DNA of 64,000 bases from Lysobacter sp. Root494 (lineage in GTDB: Bacteria > Pseudomonadota > Gammaproteobacteria > Xanthomonadales > Xanthomonadaceae): contig NZ_LMFH01000001.1 in the NCBI RefSeq assembly GCF_001427225.1, positions 348,330 through 412,329 of the forward strand. Reading direction: 5' to 3'. Of this stretch, positions 45,757 to 54,052 are shown in pieces; the stretch's first letter is position 1; each line of letters begins with the position of its first letter. The notes beneath the pieces were generated by a model that was not told the origin of the DNA, ran no database searches, and saw only the letters and a list, made by a program, of their open reading frames with translations. The translations under genes and the position numbers were made by a program.

Positions 45757-46794
45757 ATGATGGCCATTGCTGCCGCCGCACTCACGCTCGCTGCGTGCGC
45801 CACGACAGGAGCAGCATTGAACCAGCAGATCGACACCCTGATGCACGACTACACCGGCAACGTTCCCGGTGCATCGGTGCTGGTGCTTCGCGACGGCGCA
45901 CTACTGGTGCATCGCAGCTACGGCATGGCCGACATGGAAGCGCATGTCGCCGCAACGCCGCTGACCAACTACCGACTCGCCTCGGTCAGCAAGCAGTTCA
46001 CCGCAGCCTCGATCCTGCTGTTGGCCGAAGACGGCCGCCTGCATCTCGACGACAAGGTACGTGACTGGTTGCCCACGCTGCCGCACGTCGCCGATCCGAT
46101 CACGATCCGGCACTTGCTGACCCATACCTCCGGCCTGATCGACTACGAAGACGTGATGGATCCAGCGGACGCGCGGCAGGTCCACGACGCCGACGTGCTC
46201 AAGCTGCTCGAATCGCAGGACCGCACCTACTTCGTACCGGGCACGGGTTATCGCTACAGCAACAGCGGCTACGCCTTGCTGGCGCTCATCGTGGAGCGCG
46301 CCTCGAAGCAGCGCTACGCCGACTTCCTGCGCGAACGCATCTTCCGTCCGCTCGGCATGGCGAACACCGTCGCGTATGAGGCCGGCATCTCGGAGGTCGC
46401 ACGTCGCGCGTACGGCTACAGCTTCGAAAACGGTGCATGGATGCGTACCGACCAGAGCACCACCAGCGCAGTGCTGGGCGACGGTGGCATCTACTCGTCG
46501 ATCGACGATCTCGCCCGCTGGGATGCCGCGCTGTACGACGAACGACTGTTGAAATCGACGTCGCTGCAACAGGCGTTTACGCCTTTCACCGCGACAGATG
46601 ACCCGGATGTGCGCTACGGCTACGGCTGGCGCATCACCGGCGAGACGCTGTGGCATTCCGGCGAAACGATCGGCTTCCGCAACGTGATCGTGCGTTACCC
46701 GAAACGCCACATGACGGTGATCGTGCTGACCAACCGAGACGACCCGGAGCCGTATGTGCTCGCAAAGAAGATCGCGGAGGCCGCTTCTCCTTAG
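45757..46794 (+). CDS. Serine hydrolase lipoprotein, class C beta-lactamase/PBP family (II)
   Basis: 345 residues from ATG 45757 (ATG 45760 and GTG 45754 are alternatives). A lipobox L-A-A-C at 11-14 shows a lipoprotein, but the chosen start gives a signal peptide without basic residues; the open frame upstream supplies K-R-R-H-F-R-H from the edge of the palindromic repeat, so the true start may use a non-ATG codon there. Active-site motifs are S76-V-S-K79, Y-R-Y-S-N-S-G (Y-x-N) and W-H-S-G-E-T (H-x-G). Probably a peptidase for D-amino-acid peptides like its upstream neighbour, though esterase activity is possible. Confidence 0.8.
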   Translation: MMAIAAAALTLAACATTGAALNQQIDTLMHDYTGNVPGASVLVLRDGALLVHRSYGMADMEAHVAATPLTNYRLASVSKQFTAASILLLAEDGRLHLDDKVRDWLPTLPHVADPITIRHLLTHTSGLIDYEDVMDPADARQVHDADVLKLLESQDRTYFVPGTGYRYSNSGYALLALIVERASKQRYADFLRERIFRPLGMANTVAYEAGISEVARRAYGYSFENGAWMRTDQSTTSAVLGDGGIYSSIDDLARWDAALYDERLLKSTSLQQAFTPFTATDDPDVRYGYGWRITGETLWHSGETIGFRNVIVRYPKRHMTVIVLTNRDDPEPYVLAKKIAEAASP

Positions 46795-46905
46795 GGTCAT
46801 CCTGCGAACGGGATGCAACGCAACGCGCGGAAAGCAACCAATGCCTCACGCACGCCAATTTTTCTCCCGCGCTGCGGCGCGTTGGAATGAGCCGTTACCC
46901 GCGCC

Positions 46906-47646
46906 TTATCGCGGCGCGATCACGAAATCGTAGAACCGCTTCGGTTCCGGCTCGGGATTAAGCGTGAAGTGCCACCACTCCATCGGATAGTTGCGGAAGC
47001 CCCCACGTTCCATCGCCGCGCGCAGCAACAAGCGGTTGGCGCGCTGTTCCGTCGTGGCCTGCGGCGAATCAGTATTCGCCAACGGATCGAAGAAATCGAA
47101 GCTCGTCCCCATGTCGAGCGGCACGCAGGCGGCGTCGTTGCCATCGCACTGCATCAGGGTGAGATCGAGCGTGGCGCCGCGACTGTGGCCGGAAGTCGGC
47201 GAGATGTAGTCGCCGAGCAGTTCGCGCTTGTCCAGGTTCGGGTAATAGCGCGGTTTGGTGCGCTGGTCGGCGGGATCGCCGGCCCACGCGACGAAGTGGC
47301 GAACGGCGCGCGCAGGCCGGTAGCAGTCATAGATCCGAAGGCGCCGGTGTTCGCGGCGTAGCGCGCTTTCGACGCGGGCGAGCGCCCTGGCCGCAGGGAC
47401 CTGCAGGAAGCAGCGCGCGGCTTCGTAACCGTCCACGCGCGTGCCGACGAAGTTGTTGTCGCTCGCATAGCGCATCTCCAGATCGATGTCCGGCACCAGT
47501 GTGCGGATATCGACCATGCCGGCGGCTTCGGGAGTGGCCGCGTCGGCAACCTGCATTTCGGGGGCTGGTTGTTTCGCCAGTTGCGCCGGAGCGCAGGCGG
47601 CAAGCAGCAACGCGAGTGCAGGGGTGCCGAGCCACCGCGCCGTCAT
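46906..47646 (-). CDS. D-alanyl-D-alanine dipeptidase, VanX/DdpX family lipoprotein
   Basis: 246 residues from ATG 47646. A type II signal with L-L-L-A-A-C (lipid Cys18) indicates membrane anchoring in the periplasm. The zinc motif S-G-H-S-R-G-A-T-L-D-L (S-x-H-x-x-G-x-A-x-D) and the E-W-W-H-F ligand/base segment are intact, and the Y-D-C-Y-R-P region is typical. VanX/DdpX cleave D-Ala-D-Ala and help use it as nutrient. It is the last gene of the acnD-prpF unit (10 bases from prpF), convergent to the serine hydrolases. Function probably belongs with the murein-peptide genes, not the methylcitrate genes. Confidence 0.92.
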   Translation of the reverse strand: MTARWLGTPALALLLAACAPAQLAKQPAPEMQVADAATPEAAGMVDIRTLVPDIDLEMRYASDNNFVGTRVDGYEAARCFLQVPAARALARVESALRREHRRLRIYDCYRPARAVRHFVAWAGDPADQRTKPRYYPNLDKRELLGDYISPTSGHSRGATLDLTLMQCDGNDAACVPLDMGTSFDFFDPLANTDSPQATTEQRANRLLLRAAMERGGFRNYPMEWWHFTLNPEPEPKRFYDFVIAPR

Positions 47647-47656
47647 GTCCGCGTGC

Positions 47657-48844
47657 TCAGAACGAATCGGCCGGCACACGCACCGCGCCTTCCATCAGGA
47701 CGCGCGCACTCCGGCTCATCACCGCTTTCGTGACCGTCCATTGGCCATCGACCTGCTGCGCCTGCGCGCCGACGCGCAGCGTGCCCGAGGGATGGCCGAA
47801 GCGCACTGCTTCGCGCTCGCCACCACCCGCAGCAATATTCACCAGCGTGCCGGGAATCGACGCCGCCGTGCCGATCGCAACCGCCGCGGTGCCCATCATC
47901 GCGTGGTGCAGCTTGCCCATCGACAGTGCGCGTACGAGCAGGTCGACATCGCCGGCGCCGATGCGCTTGCCGCTGGAGGCGACGTAATCCTGCGCCGATG
48001 CGACGAAGGCGACCTTCGGCGTGTGCTGGCGCGTGGCCGCCTGCCCGACCGAATCGATCAGGCCCATGCGCACAGCGCCGTGCGCGCGGATGGCTTCGAA
48101 CCTGGCCAGTGCTTTCGGATCGTCGTTGATCGCGCCCTGCAGCTCGGCGCCGGTGTAACCCAGGTCCGCGGCGTTGAGGAAGATGGTCGGAATGCCGGCA
48201 TTGATCAGTGTCGCCTTGAAGGTGCCGACGCCCGGCACGTCGAGGTCGTCGACGAGGTTGCCGGTCGGGAACATCGCGCCGCCGCCTTCGCCTTCGTCGG
48301 ACGGATCGAGGAATTCCAGCTGGATTTCCGCCGCGGGAAACGTCACGCCATCGAGCTCGAAGTCGCCGGTTTCCTGCACCTCGCCGTTGGTGACCGGTAC
48401 GTGCGCGACGATGGTCTTGCCGATGTTCGCCTGCCATATGCGCACGGTGCAGGTGCCGTTGCGAGGAATTCGCGCGGGATCGATCAGGCCATTGGCGATC
48501 GCGAAGGGACCGACCGCGGAGGAAAGATTGCCGCAGTTGCCACTCCAATCGACGAAGGCGGTTTCGATGGAGACCTGGCCGTAGAGATAGTCGACGTCGT
48601 GGTCGGGTTCGCTCGACTTCGCGATGATCACGCACTTGCTCGTGCTCGACGTAGCGCCGCCCATGCCGTCGGTGTGTTTGCCGTAGGGATCGGGCGAACC
48701 GATCACGCGCATCAGCAGCGCATCGCGCGCCTTGCCGGGGACCTGCGCGGCTTCGGGCAGGTCTTCCAGGCGGAAGAACACACCCTTGGACGTGCCGCCG
48801 CGCATGTAGGTGGCGGGAATGCGTAGTTGCGGCGCGTGGGTCAT
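47657..48844 (-). CDS. prpF: 2-methylaconitate cis-trans isomerase PrpF
   Basis: 395 residues from the ATG at 48844 (M-T-H-A-P-Q-L-R-I-P). The start Y-M-R-G-G-T-S-K-G-V-F-F and the Cys-containing N-C-G-N-L-S-S-A-V-G-P motif are hallmarks of PrpF, a diaminopimelate-epimerase-fold enzyme. With AcnD it converts methylcitrate to 2-methylisocitrate in propionate breakdown. Usually prpF directly follows acnD; here VOC and SRPBCC genes lie between. No prpB or prpC is in the window. Confidence 0.95.
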   Translation of the reverse strand: MTHAPQLRIPATYMRGGTSKGVFFRLEDLPEAAQVPGKARDALLMRVIGSPDPYGKHTDGMGGATSSTSKCVIIAKSSEPDHDVDYLYGQVSIETAFVDWSGNCGNLSSAVGPFAIANGLIDPARIPRNGTCTVRIWQANIGKTIVAHVPVTNGEVQETGDFELDGVTFPAAEIQLEFLDPSDEGEGGGAMFPTGNLVDDLDVPGVGTFKATLINAGIPTIFLNAADLGYTGAELQGAINDDPKALARFEAIRAHGAVRMGLIDSVGQAATRQHTPKVAFVASAQDYVASSGKRIGAGDVDLLVRALSMGKLHHAMMGTAAVAIGTAASIPGTLVNIAAGGGEREAVRFGHPSGTLRVGAQAQQVDGQWTVTKAVMSRSARVLMEGAVRVPADSF

Positions 48845-48888
48845 GTGTCTGCTCGGGTTGGAGTTGTTGCCGTCATCCTGCAACCAGG

Positions 48889-49335
48889 TCAATCTGCTGC
48901 CCGCAGATCCTGGGCGAGCCCGATGAGAATTCCTTCGGGGCCGCGGATGTAACAGAGGCGGTAGATGTTTTCGTAGTCGACGACTTCATCGACCACCGAC
49001 GCACCGAGCTTCCGCAGCCGGGCGAGGGTGTCGTCGATGTCCCCGACGGCGAACATGACGCGCAGGTATCCCAGCGAATTCACCGGGGCCGTACGGTGGT
49101 CGGATGCAATGGCCGGAGCGTCGAAGCGAGAAAGCTCGAGGCGGCTGTGGCCGTCCGGGGTGCGCATCATGGCGACCTCGACGCGCTGGCCGCGCACTCC
49201 GGTGACGCGGCCCGCCCACTCCCCTTCGATGGGCATACGGCCCTCGAGGATGAGGCCGAGTTCCAGGAAGAACGCGATCGCGGCATCGAGGTCCTCGACC
49301 ACGATGCCGACGTTGTCCATGCGCACGACGGTCAT
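48889..49335 (-). CDS. VOC (glyoxalase-like) family protein
   Basis: 148 residues from ATG 49335. Two beta-alpha-beta-beta-beta modules: D-N-V-G-I-V-V-E-D-L-D-A-A-I-A-F-F near the N-terminus and V-M-F-A-V-G-D-I-D-D-T-L-A-R-L from about 92, ending Y-I-R-G-P-E-G-I-L-I-G-L-A. The His/Glu positions for a metal site are only partly present, so lyase, dioxygenase or resistance activity cannot be chosen. It lies 44 bases before prpF and 19 bases after the SRPBCC gene on the same strand. Often such pairs are recruited horizontally; no codon-use clue was noted. Confidence 0.85.
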   Translation of the reverse strand: MTVVRMDNVGIVVEDLDAAIAFFLELGLILEGRMPIEGEWAGRVTGVRGQRVEVAMMRTPDGHSRLELSRFDAPAIASDHRTAPVNSLGYLRVMFAVGDIDDTLARLRKLGASVVDEVVDYENIYRLCYIRGPEGILIGLAQDLRAAD

Positions 49336-49354
49336 GATGCGTTCCCGGTGGCCA

Positions 49355-49816
49355 TCACACGTTGTCGGGAATGTTTGGCTCAACCAGTTGCGCGAGCAAT
49401 TGCAACGACTCCTGCCAGCCCAGATAACAGAACTCGACCGGAATCGCGGCGGGAATCCCGCTCTGCTCGATATGCACCTCGGTACCGGTCATCACCGGCT
49501 TCAGCGTGACCGTGGTTTCCATCACGCCGGGCAGGTTCGGGTCGTCGAAGCGGTCGTTGTAGCGGAGTTTTTCGTTCGGAATGAGTTCGAGGAAGGTGCC
49601 GCCGAACGCATGGCTGCTGCCGGTACCGAAGTTGGTGAACGACATGCGATAGACGCCGCCGACGCGTGCATCCATTTCATGCACCTTGCCGGTGAAGCCG
49701 TGCGGGGGCAGCCACTTCGCCATCGCATCGCCATCGAGGAAGGCGCGGTAGATGCGTTCGGCGGGTGCGCGCAGGACGCGGTGCAGGCGGACGGTGCCAG
49801 GGGAAGAAGCAGTCAT
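49355..49816 (-). CDS. SRPBCC/AHSA1-like domain protein
   Basis: 153 residues, start M-T-A-S-S-P-G-T-V-R-L-H-R-V. Its helix-grip pattern R-I-Y-R-A-F-L-D-G-D-A-M-A-K-W-L-P-P and the C-terminal L-G-W-Q-E-S-L-Q-L-L-A-Q-L-V helix identify the AHSA1/START-like SRPBCC family, which binds small hydrophobic ligands. VOC and SRPBCC genes often travel together. Sits 43 bases downstream of acnD in the same direction. No specific role can be given. Confidence 0.87.
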   Translation of the reverse strand: MTASSPGTVRLHRVLRAPAERIYRAFLDGDAMAKWLPPHGFTGKVHEMDARVGGVYRMSFTNFGTGSSHAFGGTFLELIPNEKLRYNDRFDDPNLPGVMETTVTLKPVMTGTEVHIEQSGIPAAIPVEFCYLGWQESLQLLAQLVEPNIPDNV

Positions 49817-49859
49817 GGTCGGTTCCTTTTTGGTGGGTTGTACCGATACGACGAACGAG

Positions 49860-52472
49860 TCAGGCCGCTTTCGACGTCGCCAGGAAATCCTGTGCGAACC
49901 GCTGCAGCACGCCGCCGGCTTCGTAGATCGACACTTCCTCGGCGGTGTCCAGGCGGCAGGTCACCGGCACTTCGCTGCAGCTGCCGTCCTTGCGCCGGAT
50001 CACCAGCGTGAGCGTCGCGCGCGGAGTGCGTTCGCCGACCACGTCGAAGGTTTCGGTGCCGTCGATGCCCAGCGACTTGCGGTCGGTGCCGGCCTCGAAC
50101 TCCAGCGGCAGCACGCCCATGCCGATCAGGTTGGTGCGATGGATGCGCTCGAAGCCTTCCGCGGCGATCGCTTCCACGCCAGCCAGGCGCACGCCCTTGG
50201 CGGCCCAGTCGCGCGAGGAACCCTGGCCGTAGTCGGCGCCGGCGATGATGATCAGCGGCTGGCGGCGCTCCATGTAGGTCTCGATCGCTTCCCACATGCG
50301 CGTGACCTTGCCTTCCGGCTCGATACGCGCGAGCGATCCCTGTACGACATTGCCCGCTTCATCGCGCACCATCTCGTTGAGCAGCTTCGGATTGGCGAAG
50401 GTCGCGCGCTGCGCGGTGAGGTGGTCGCCGCGATGGGTCGCGTAGGAATTGAAGTCTTCTTCAGGCACGCCCATCTTCGCGAGGTATTCGCCGGCGGCGC
50501 TGTCGAGCAGGATCGCGTTCGACGGCGACAGGTGGTCGGTGGTGATGTTGTCGCCGAGCACCGCGAGCGGACGCATGCCGCGCAGCGTCCGTTCGCCGGC
50601 GAGCGCGCCTTCCCAGTACGGCGGACGGCGGATGTAGGTCGACATCGGACGCCAGTCGTACAGCGGACTGACCTTGGTGCCGTGCTCGACGCGGACGTTG
50701 AACATCGGCTCGTACACGCGGCGGAAGTGTTCCGGCTTCACGAACTGCGACACGATCGCGTCGATCTCTTCATCGCTCGGCCAGATGTCCTTGAGCGTGA
50801 CCGGGTTGCCCTGCGCATCGGTGCCAAGCACGTCCTTCTCGATATCGAAGCGGATCGTGCCGGCGATCGCGTACGCCACCACCAGCGGCGGCGAGGCGAG
50901 AAACGCCTGCTTCGCATACGGATGGATGCGGCCGTCGAAGTTGCGGTTGCCCGACAACACGGCAGTGGCATACAGGTCGCGTTCGATCACTTCCTTCTGG
51001 ATCGCCGGATCGAGCGCGCCGCTCATGCCGTTGCAGGTGGTGCAGGCGAAGCCGACGATGCCGAAGCCGAGCTGTTCGAGTTCCGGCAGCAGCGCGGACT
51101 CTTCCAGATACAGCTGCACGGCCTTGGAACCCGGCGCGAGCGAGGTCTTCACCCACGGCTTGCGCACCAGGCCGCGCGCATTGGCATTGCGTGCGAGCAG
51201 GCCGGCGGCGACGACGTTGCGCGGGTTCGACGTATTCGTGCACGACGTGATCGCAGCGATGATCACCGCGCCGTCGGGCAACAGCCCCTGCGCTTCCTGC
51301 GCACGCGCGGCGTCGAGGTTGCCGGCGATGCCGCGCTCGGCCAGGGCCGAAGTCGGCAGGCGCTTGTGCGGATTCGAGGGGCCGGCCATGTTGCGCCCGA
51401 CGCTCGACAGGTCGAACGACAGCGTGCGTTCGTACTGCGCGTTCGCCAGCGCATCGGCCCACAGGCCGGCCTGCTTCGCGTAGGTTTCGACGAGCTTCAC
51501 CTGTGCATCATCGCGGCCGGTGAGGCGCAGGTAGTCGAGCGTGTTGTCGTCGATGAAGAACATCGCGGCGGTCGCGCCGTATTCGGGCGCCATGTTCGAA
51601 ATCGTCGCGCGGTCGCCAACCGTCAGCGCGGCTGCGCCTTCGCCACGGAATTCGAGGTACGCCCCGACGACCTTCGATTGGCGCAGGAACTCGGTCAGCG
51701 CGAGCACGATGTCGGTCGCGGTAATGTCGGGCTGCGGCTTGCCGGTCAGCTCGACGCCGACAATCTCCGGCAGGCGCATCCACGACGCGCGGCCGAGCAT
51801 CACGCTCTCGGCTTCGAGGCCGCCCACGCCTACCGCGATCACGCCCAGCGCATCGACGTGCGGCGTGTGGCTGTCGGTGCCGATGCAGGTATCGGGATAG
51901 GCAATGCCGTGATCATCGTGCACGACCGGCGACATCTTCTCCAGGTTGATCTGGTGCATGATCCCGTTGCCCGGCGGAATCACGTCGACGTTGCGGAATG
52001 CGTGCTTGGTCCACTCGATGAAGTGGAAGCGGTCCTCGTTGCGGCGCTCCTCGACGGCACGGTTTTTGGTGAATGCATCGGGGTCGTAACCACCGCATTC
52101 GACCGCGAGCGAGTGGTCGACGATCAGCTGTGTCGGCACCACCGGATTGATCTGCGCCGGATCGCCGCCCATGTCCGCGATCGCATCGCGCAGGCCGGCG
52201 AGGTCGACCAATGCGGTCTGGCCGAGGATGTCGTGGCAGACCACGCGCGCCGGGAACCACGGGAAGTCGAGATCGCGGCGGCATTCGATCAGCTGCGCGA
52301 GGTACGCATCGAGCATGGCCGGATCGGCGCGACGCACGAGGTTCTCCGCATGCACGCGCGAGGTATAGGGCAGCGCGTCCCATGCGCCCGGCCGGATCGC
52401 TTCCACGGCGGCGCGCGCATCGAAGTAGTCGAGCGAGGTGCCGGGGAGGGGTTTGCGGTATTTGCTGTTCAT
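49860..52472 (-). CDS. acnD: Fe/S-dependent 2-methylisocitrate dehydratase AcnD
   Basis: 870 residues from ATG 52472 (M-N-S-K-Y-R-K-P-L-P-G-T). Starts with the L-D-Y-F-D-A-R-A-A-V-E-A-I-R-P pattern typical of AcnD rather than AcnA/AcnB. Cluster ligands are S-C-T-N-T-S-N-P and C-T-T-C-N-G-M-S-G; the C-terminal swivel domain has G-A-D-Y-G-Q-G-S-S-R-D-W-A. With PrpF it replaces PrpD in the methylcitrate cycle for propionate. Gene order on this strand: acnD, SRPBCC, VOC, prpF, ddpX-like. Confidence 0.95.
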   Translation of the reverse strand: MNSKYRKPLPGTSLDYFDARAAVEAIRPGAWDALPYTSRVHAENLVRRADPAMLDAYLAQLIECRRDLDFPWFPARVVCHDILGQTALVDLAGLRDAIADMGGDPAQINPVVPTQLIVDHSLAVECGGYDPDAFTKNRAVEERRNEDRFHFIEWTKHAFRNVDVIPPGNGIMHQINLEKMSPVVHDDHGIAYPDTCIGTDSHTPHVDALGVIAVGVGGLEAESVMLGRASWMRLPEIVGVELTGKPQPDITATDIVLALTEFLRQSKVVGAYLEFRGEGAAALTVGDRATISNMAPEYGATAAMFFIDDNTLDYLRLTGRDDAQVKLVETYAKQAGLWADALANAQYERTLSFDLSSVGRNMAGPSNPHKRLPTSALAERGIAGNLDAARAQEAQGLLPDGAVIIAAITSCTNTSNPRNVVAAGLLARNANARGLVRKPWVKTSLAPGSKAVQLYLEESALLPELEQLGFGIVGFACTTCNGMSGALDPAIQKEVIERDLYATAVLSGNRNFDGRIHPYAKQAFLASPPLVVAYAIAGTIRFDIEKDVLGTDAQGNPVTLKDIWPSDEEIDAIVSQFVKPEHFRRVYEPMFNVRVEHGTKVSPLYDWRPMSTYIRRPPYWEGALAGERTLRGMRPLAVLGDNITTDHLSPSNAILLDSAAGEYLAKMGVPEEDFNSYATHRGDHLTAQRATFANPKLLNEMVRDEAGNVVQGSLARIEPEGKVTRMWEAIETYMERRQPLIIIAGADYGQGSSRDWAAKGVRLAGVEAIAAEGFERIHRTNLIGMGVLPLEFEAGTDRKSLGIDGTETFDVVGERTPRATLTLVIRRKDGSCSEVPVTCRLDTAEEVSIYEAGGVLQRFAQDFLATSKAA

Positions 52473-52639
52473 GGGCGGGCCTGGAGTGGCGGGCGGCGCG
52501 GGGCGCGCGGCGGGCATGAGGGAAGAACGTGATTATCCCGCAATCTGCTGCAGGGCATCAGTCCTTGAAATGGTTGCGGATATGGCGTGAGTCAAGGCCG
52601 TTCGGGCGCTTCACATGCGGAAATGCCGCTTCCTTTGCT

Positions 52640-52680
52640 CGTCATTCCTGCTTGAACAGCCTTCGGCTGTGGTGAAGCAC
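52640..52680. repeat. Partial dispersed repeat abutting modC
   Basis: CGTCATTCCTGCTTGAACAG followed by CCTTCGGCTGTGGTGAAGC joins a half module A to module B. Its last base is part of the modC stop codon (minus-strand TAG at 52682-52680), so the element appears to define the 3' end of modC. The rest of the gap 52473-52639 shows nothing recognisable. Confidence 0.75.
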
Positions 52681-53342
52681 TAGCTGGACGCGGTAATCCG
52701 CTCAACATCAACCAACTTGCCGCGATCCATCATCAACACCCGATCCGCAAGGAACTCCACTTCCGCCTGCGCATGGCTGACATACAGCATCGGAATCCGC
52801 GTCTCGTCCTTCACGCGCTTCAGGAACGGCAGGATCTGCTGCTTCAACCGCTCGTCCAGCGACGACAGCGGCTCATCGAGCAACAGCAATCGCGGCGAAT
52901 AGAGCAGGGCGCGACCCAGCGCGACGCGCTGGCGCTCACCGCCCGACAACAATGCAGGGCGACGCTCGAGCAGATGGCCGATCTCCAGCAGTTGCAGCAC
53001 GGTATCGAGCGTGAACAACCGCGACGCGGGTGCAAGGCGCTCGAAGCCGTAGAGCAGGTTGTCGCGCACGCTCAGGTGCGGAAACAGCTGCCCGTCCTGG
53101 AAGACGAGGCCGAAATGCCGCCGCCATGCCGGAACGAAGATCTTCCGTGCACGATCCACGAGCACGTCGTCGCGCATGCGCAGCTGCCCGGATTGCGGCT
53201 TCAACAGGCCCGCGAGCAACAACAGCAACGTGCTCTTGCCAGAACCCGACGGCCCGCAGATGCCGGTGACACCATTCGCGACATCGGCGCGTGCGTCCAG
53301 CTGGAAGCCGCCACGCGCATAACTGAAGTCAAAGCTCAGCAT
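52680..53342 (-). CDS. modC: Molybdate ABC transporter ATPase ModC, short form
   Basis: 220 residues from ATG 53342, overlapping modB by 14 bases. Walker A G-P-S-G-S-G-K-S (about 30-37), Q-loop V-F-Q-D-G-Q, signature L-S-G-G-E-R-Q-R-V-A-L and Walker B L-L-L-L-D-E-P-L are intact. The protein ends at I-T-A-S-S shortly after the H-loop region; E. coli ModC is about 350 residues with a molybdate-binding TOBE tail that is absent here. Since a palindromic repeat touches the stop codon, truncation is possible, though short ModC forms may be natural in this group. It should still couple to ModB. Confidence 0.88.
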   Translation of the reverse strand: MLSFDFSYARGGFQLDARADVANGVTGICGPSGSGKSTLLLLLAGLLKPQSGQLRMRDDVLVDRARKIFVPAWRRHFGLVFQDGQLFPHLSVRDNLLYGFERLAPASRLFTLDTVLQLLEIGHLLERRPALLSGGERQRVALGRALLYSPRLLLLDEPLSSLDERLKQQILPFLKRVKDETRIPMLYVSHAQAEVEFLADRVLMMDRGKLVDVERITASS

Positions 53343-54048
53343 GCGCGCTCCGGTGATCTGTGAAACCGAGACGGCGCTCGGTGCGCGCACTGATCCAGTG
53401 GCTCGCCAGCAACGCCGCGACCGCGAGCGCGATCGACAGCAGCGCAAGCCGCATCGCGCCGGCTTCGCCATCGGGCGTGTGCGTGAGCGAATAGATCGCC
53501 AGCGGCAACGTGCGGGTTTCGCCGGGAATGTTGCCGACGAAGGCCATCGTCGCGCCAAACTCGCCGAGGCTGCGCGAGAAGCACAGCACGCAACCGGCGA
53601 TCAGGCCGGGCGCCGCCAGCGGCAGCGTGATCGTGGAAAACACGCGCCAGGGCCGTGCGCCGAGCGTTGCCGCCGCGTGTTCGAGGCGCGCATCGATTAG
53701 GCGGAACGCGAGGCGGATCGGCTGCACCATCAGCGGGAACGCCATTACCGCGGAGGCGAGCACTGCGCCCTTCCAGTTGAAAGCCACGACGATTCCGAAA
53801 CTGCGTTCCAGCCACCCGCCGAGTGGTCCCTGCGTGCCGAGCAGCAACAGCAGCAGATAGCCCGGCACCACCGGCGGCAACACCATCGGCAACTGCACCA
53901 GTGCATCGATGAGGAAGCGGCCTGGAAAGCGGCGTCGTTCCAGCCACCATGCGAGCGCGATTGCCGGCGGCAGGCAGGCCAGTGTCGCGAACAGCGCCAC
54001 CTTGGCCGATAGCCAGAGCGCCTGCGCTTCTTCGGGCGAAAGCCACAT
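53329..54048 (-). CDS. modB: Molybdate ABC transporter permease ModB
   Basis: 239 residues, about six membrane helices. L-P-P-V-V-P-G-Y-L-L-L and the cytoplasmic E-A-A-like loop A-A-A-T-L-G-A-R-P-W-R-V-F (about 124-140), then the R-S-L-G-E-F-G-A-T segment, are typical of ModB. Starts 4 bases after modA and overlaps modC, so modABC is one operon. Confidence 0.95.
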   Translation of the reverse strand: MWLSPEEAQALWLSAKVALFATLACLPPAIALAWWLERRRFPGRFLIDALVQLPMVLPPVVPGYLLLLLLGTQGPLGGWLERSFGIVVAFNWKGAVLASAVMAFPLMVQPIRLAFRLIDARLEHAAATLGARPWRVFSTITLPLAAPGLIAGCVLCFSRSLGEFGATMAFVGNIPGETRTLPLAIYSLTHTPDGEAGAMRLALLSIALAVAALLASHWISARTERRLGFTDHRSAHAEL

Positions 54049-54052
54049 GCCG

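Noticed and set aside
38209-46794. RiPP or beta-lactam biosynthesis cluster (transglutaminase-like, PLP enzyme, beta-lactamase-like genes)
   Set aside because: No precursor peptide, cyclase, lanthionine or NRPS gene; all serine hydrolases and the transglutaminase-like protein are exported and fit peptide breakdown better.
49752-52532. 926-codon plus-strand open frame opposite acnD
   Set aside because: Shadow of acnD; the antisense product has no family features while acnD has all cluster ligands. The same applies to long antisense frames opposite rpoD, lhr and the ArnT-like gene.
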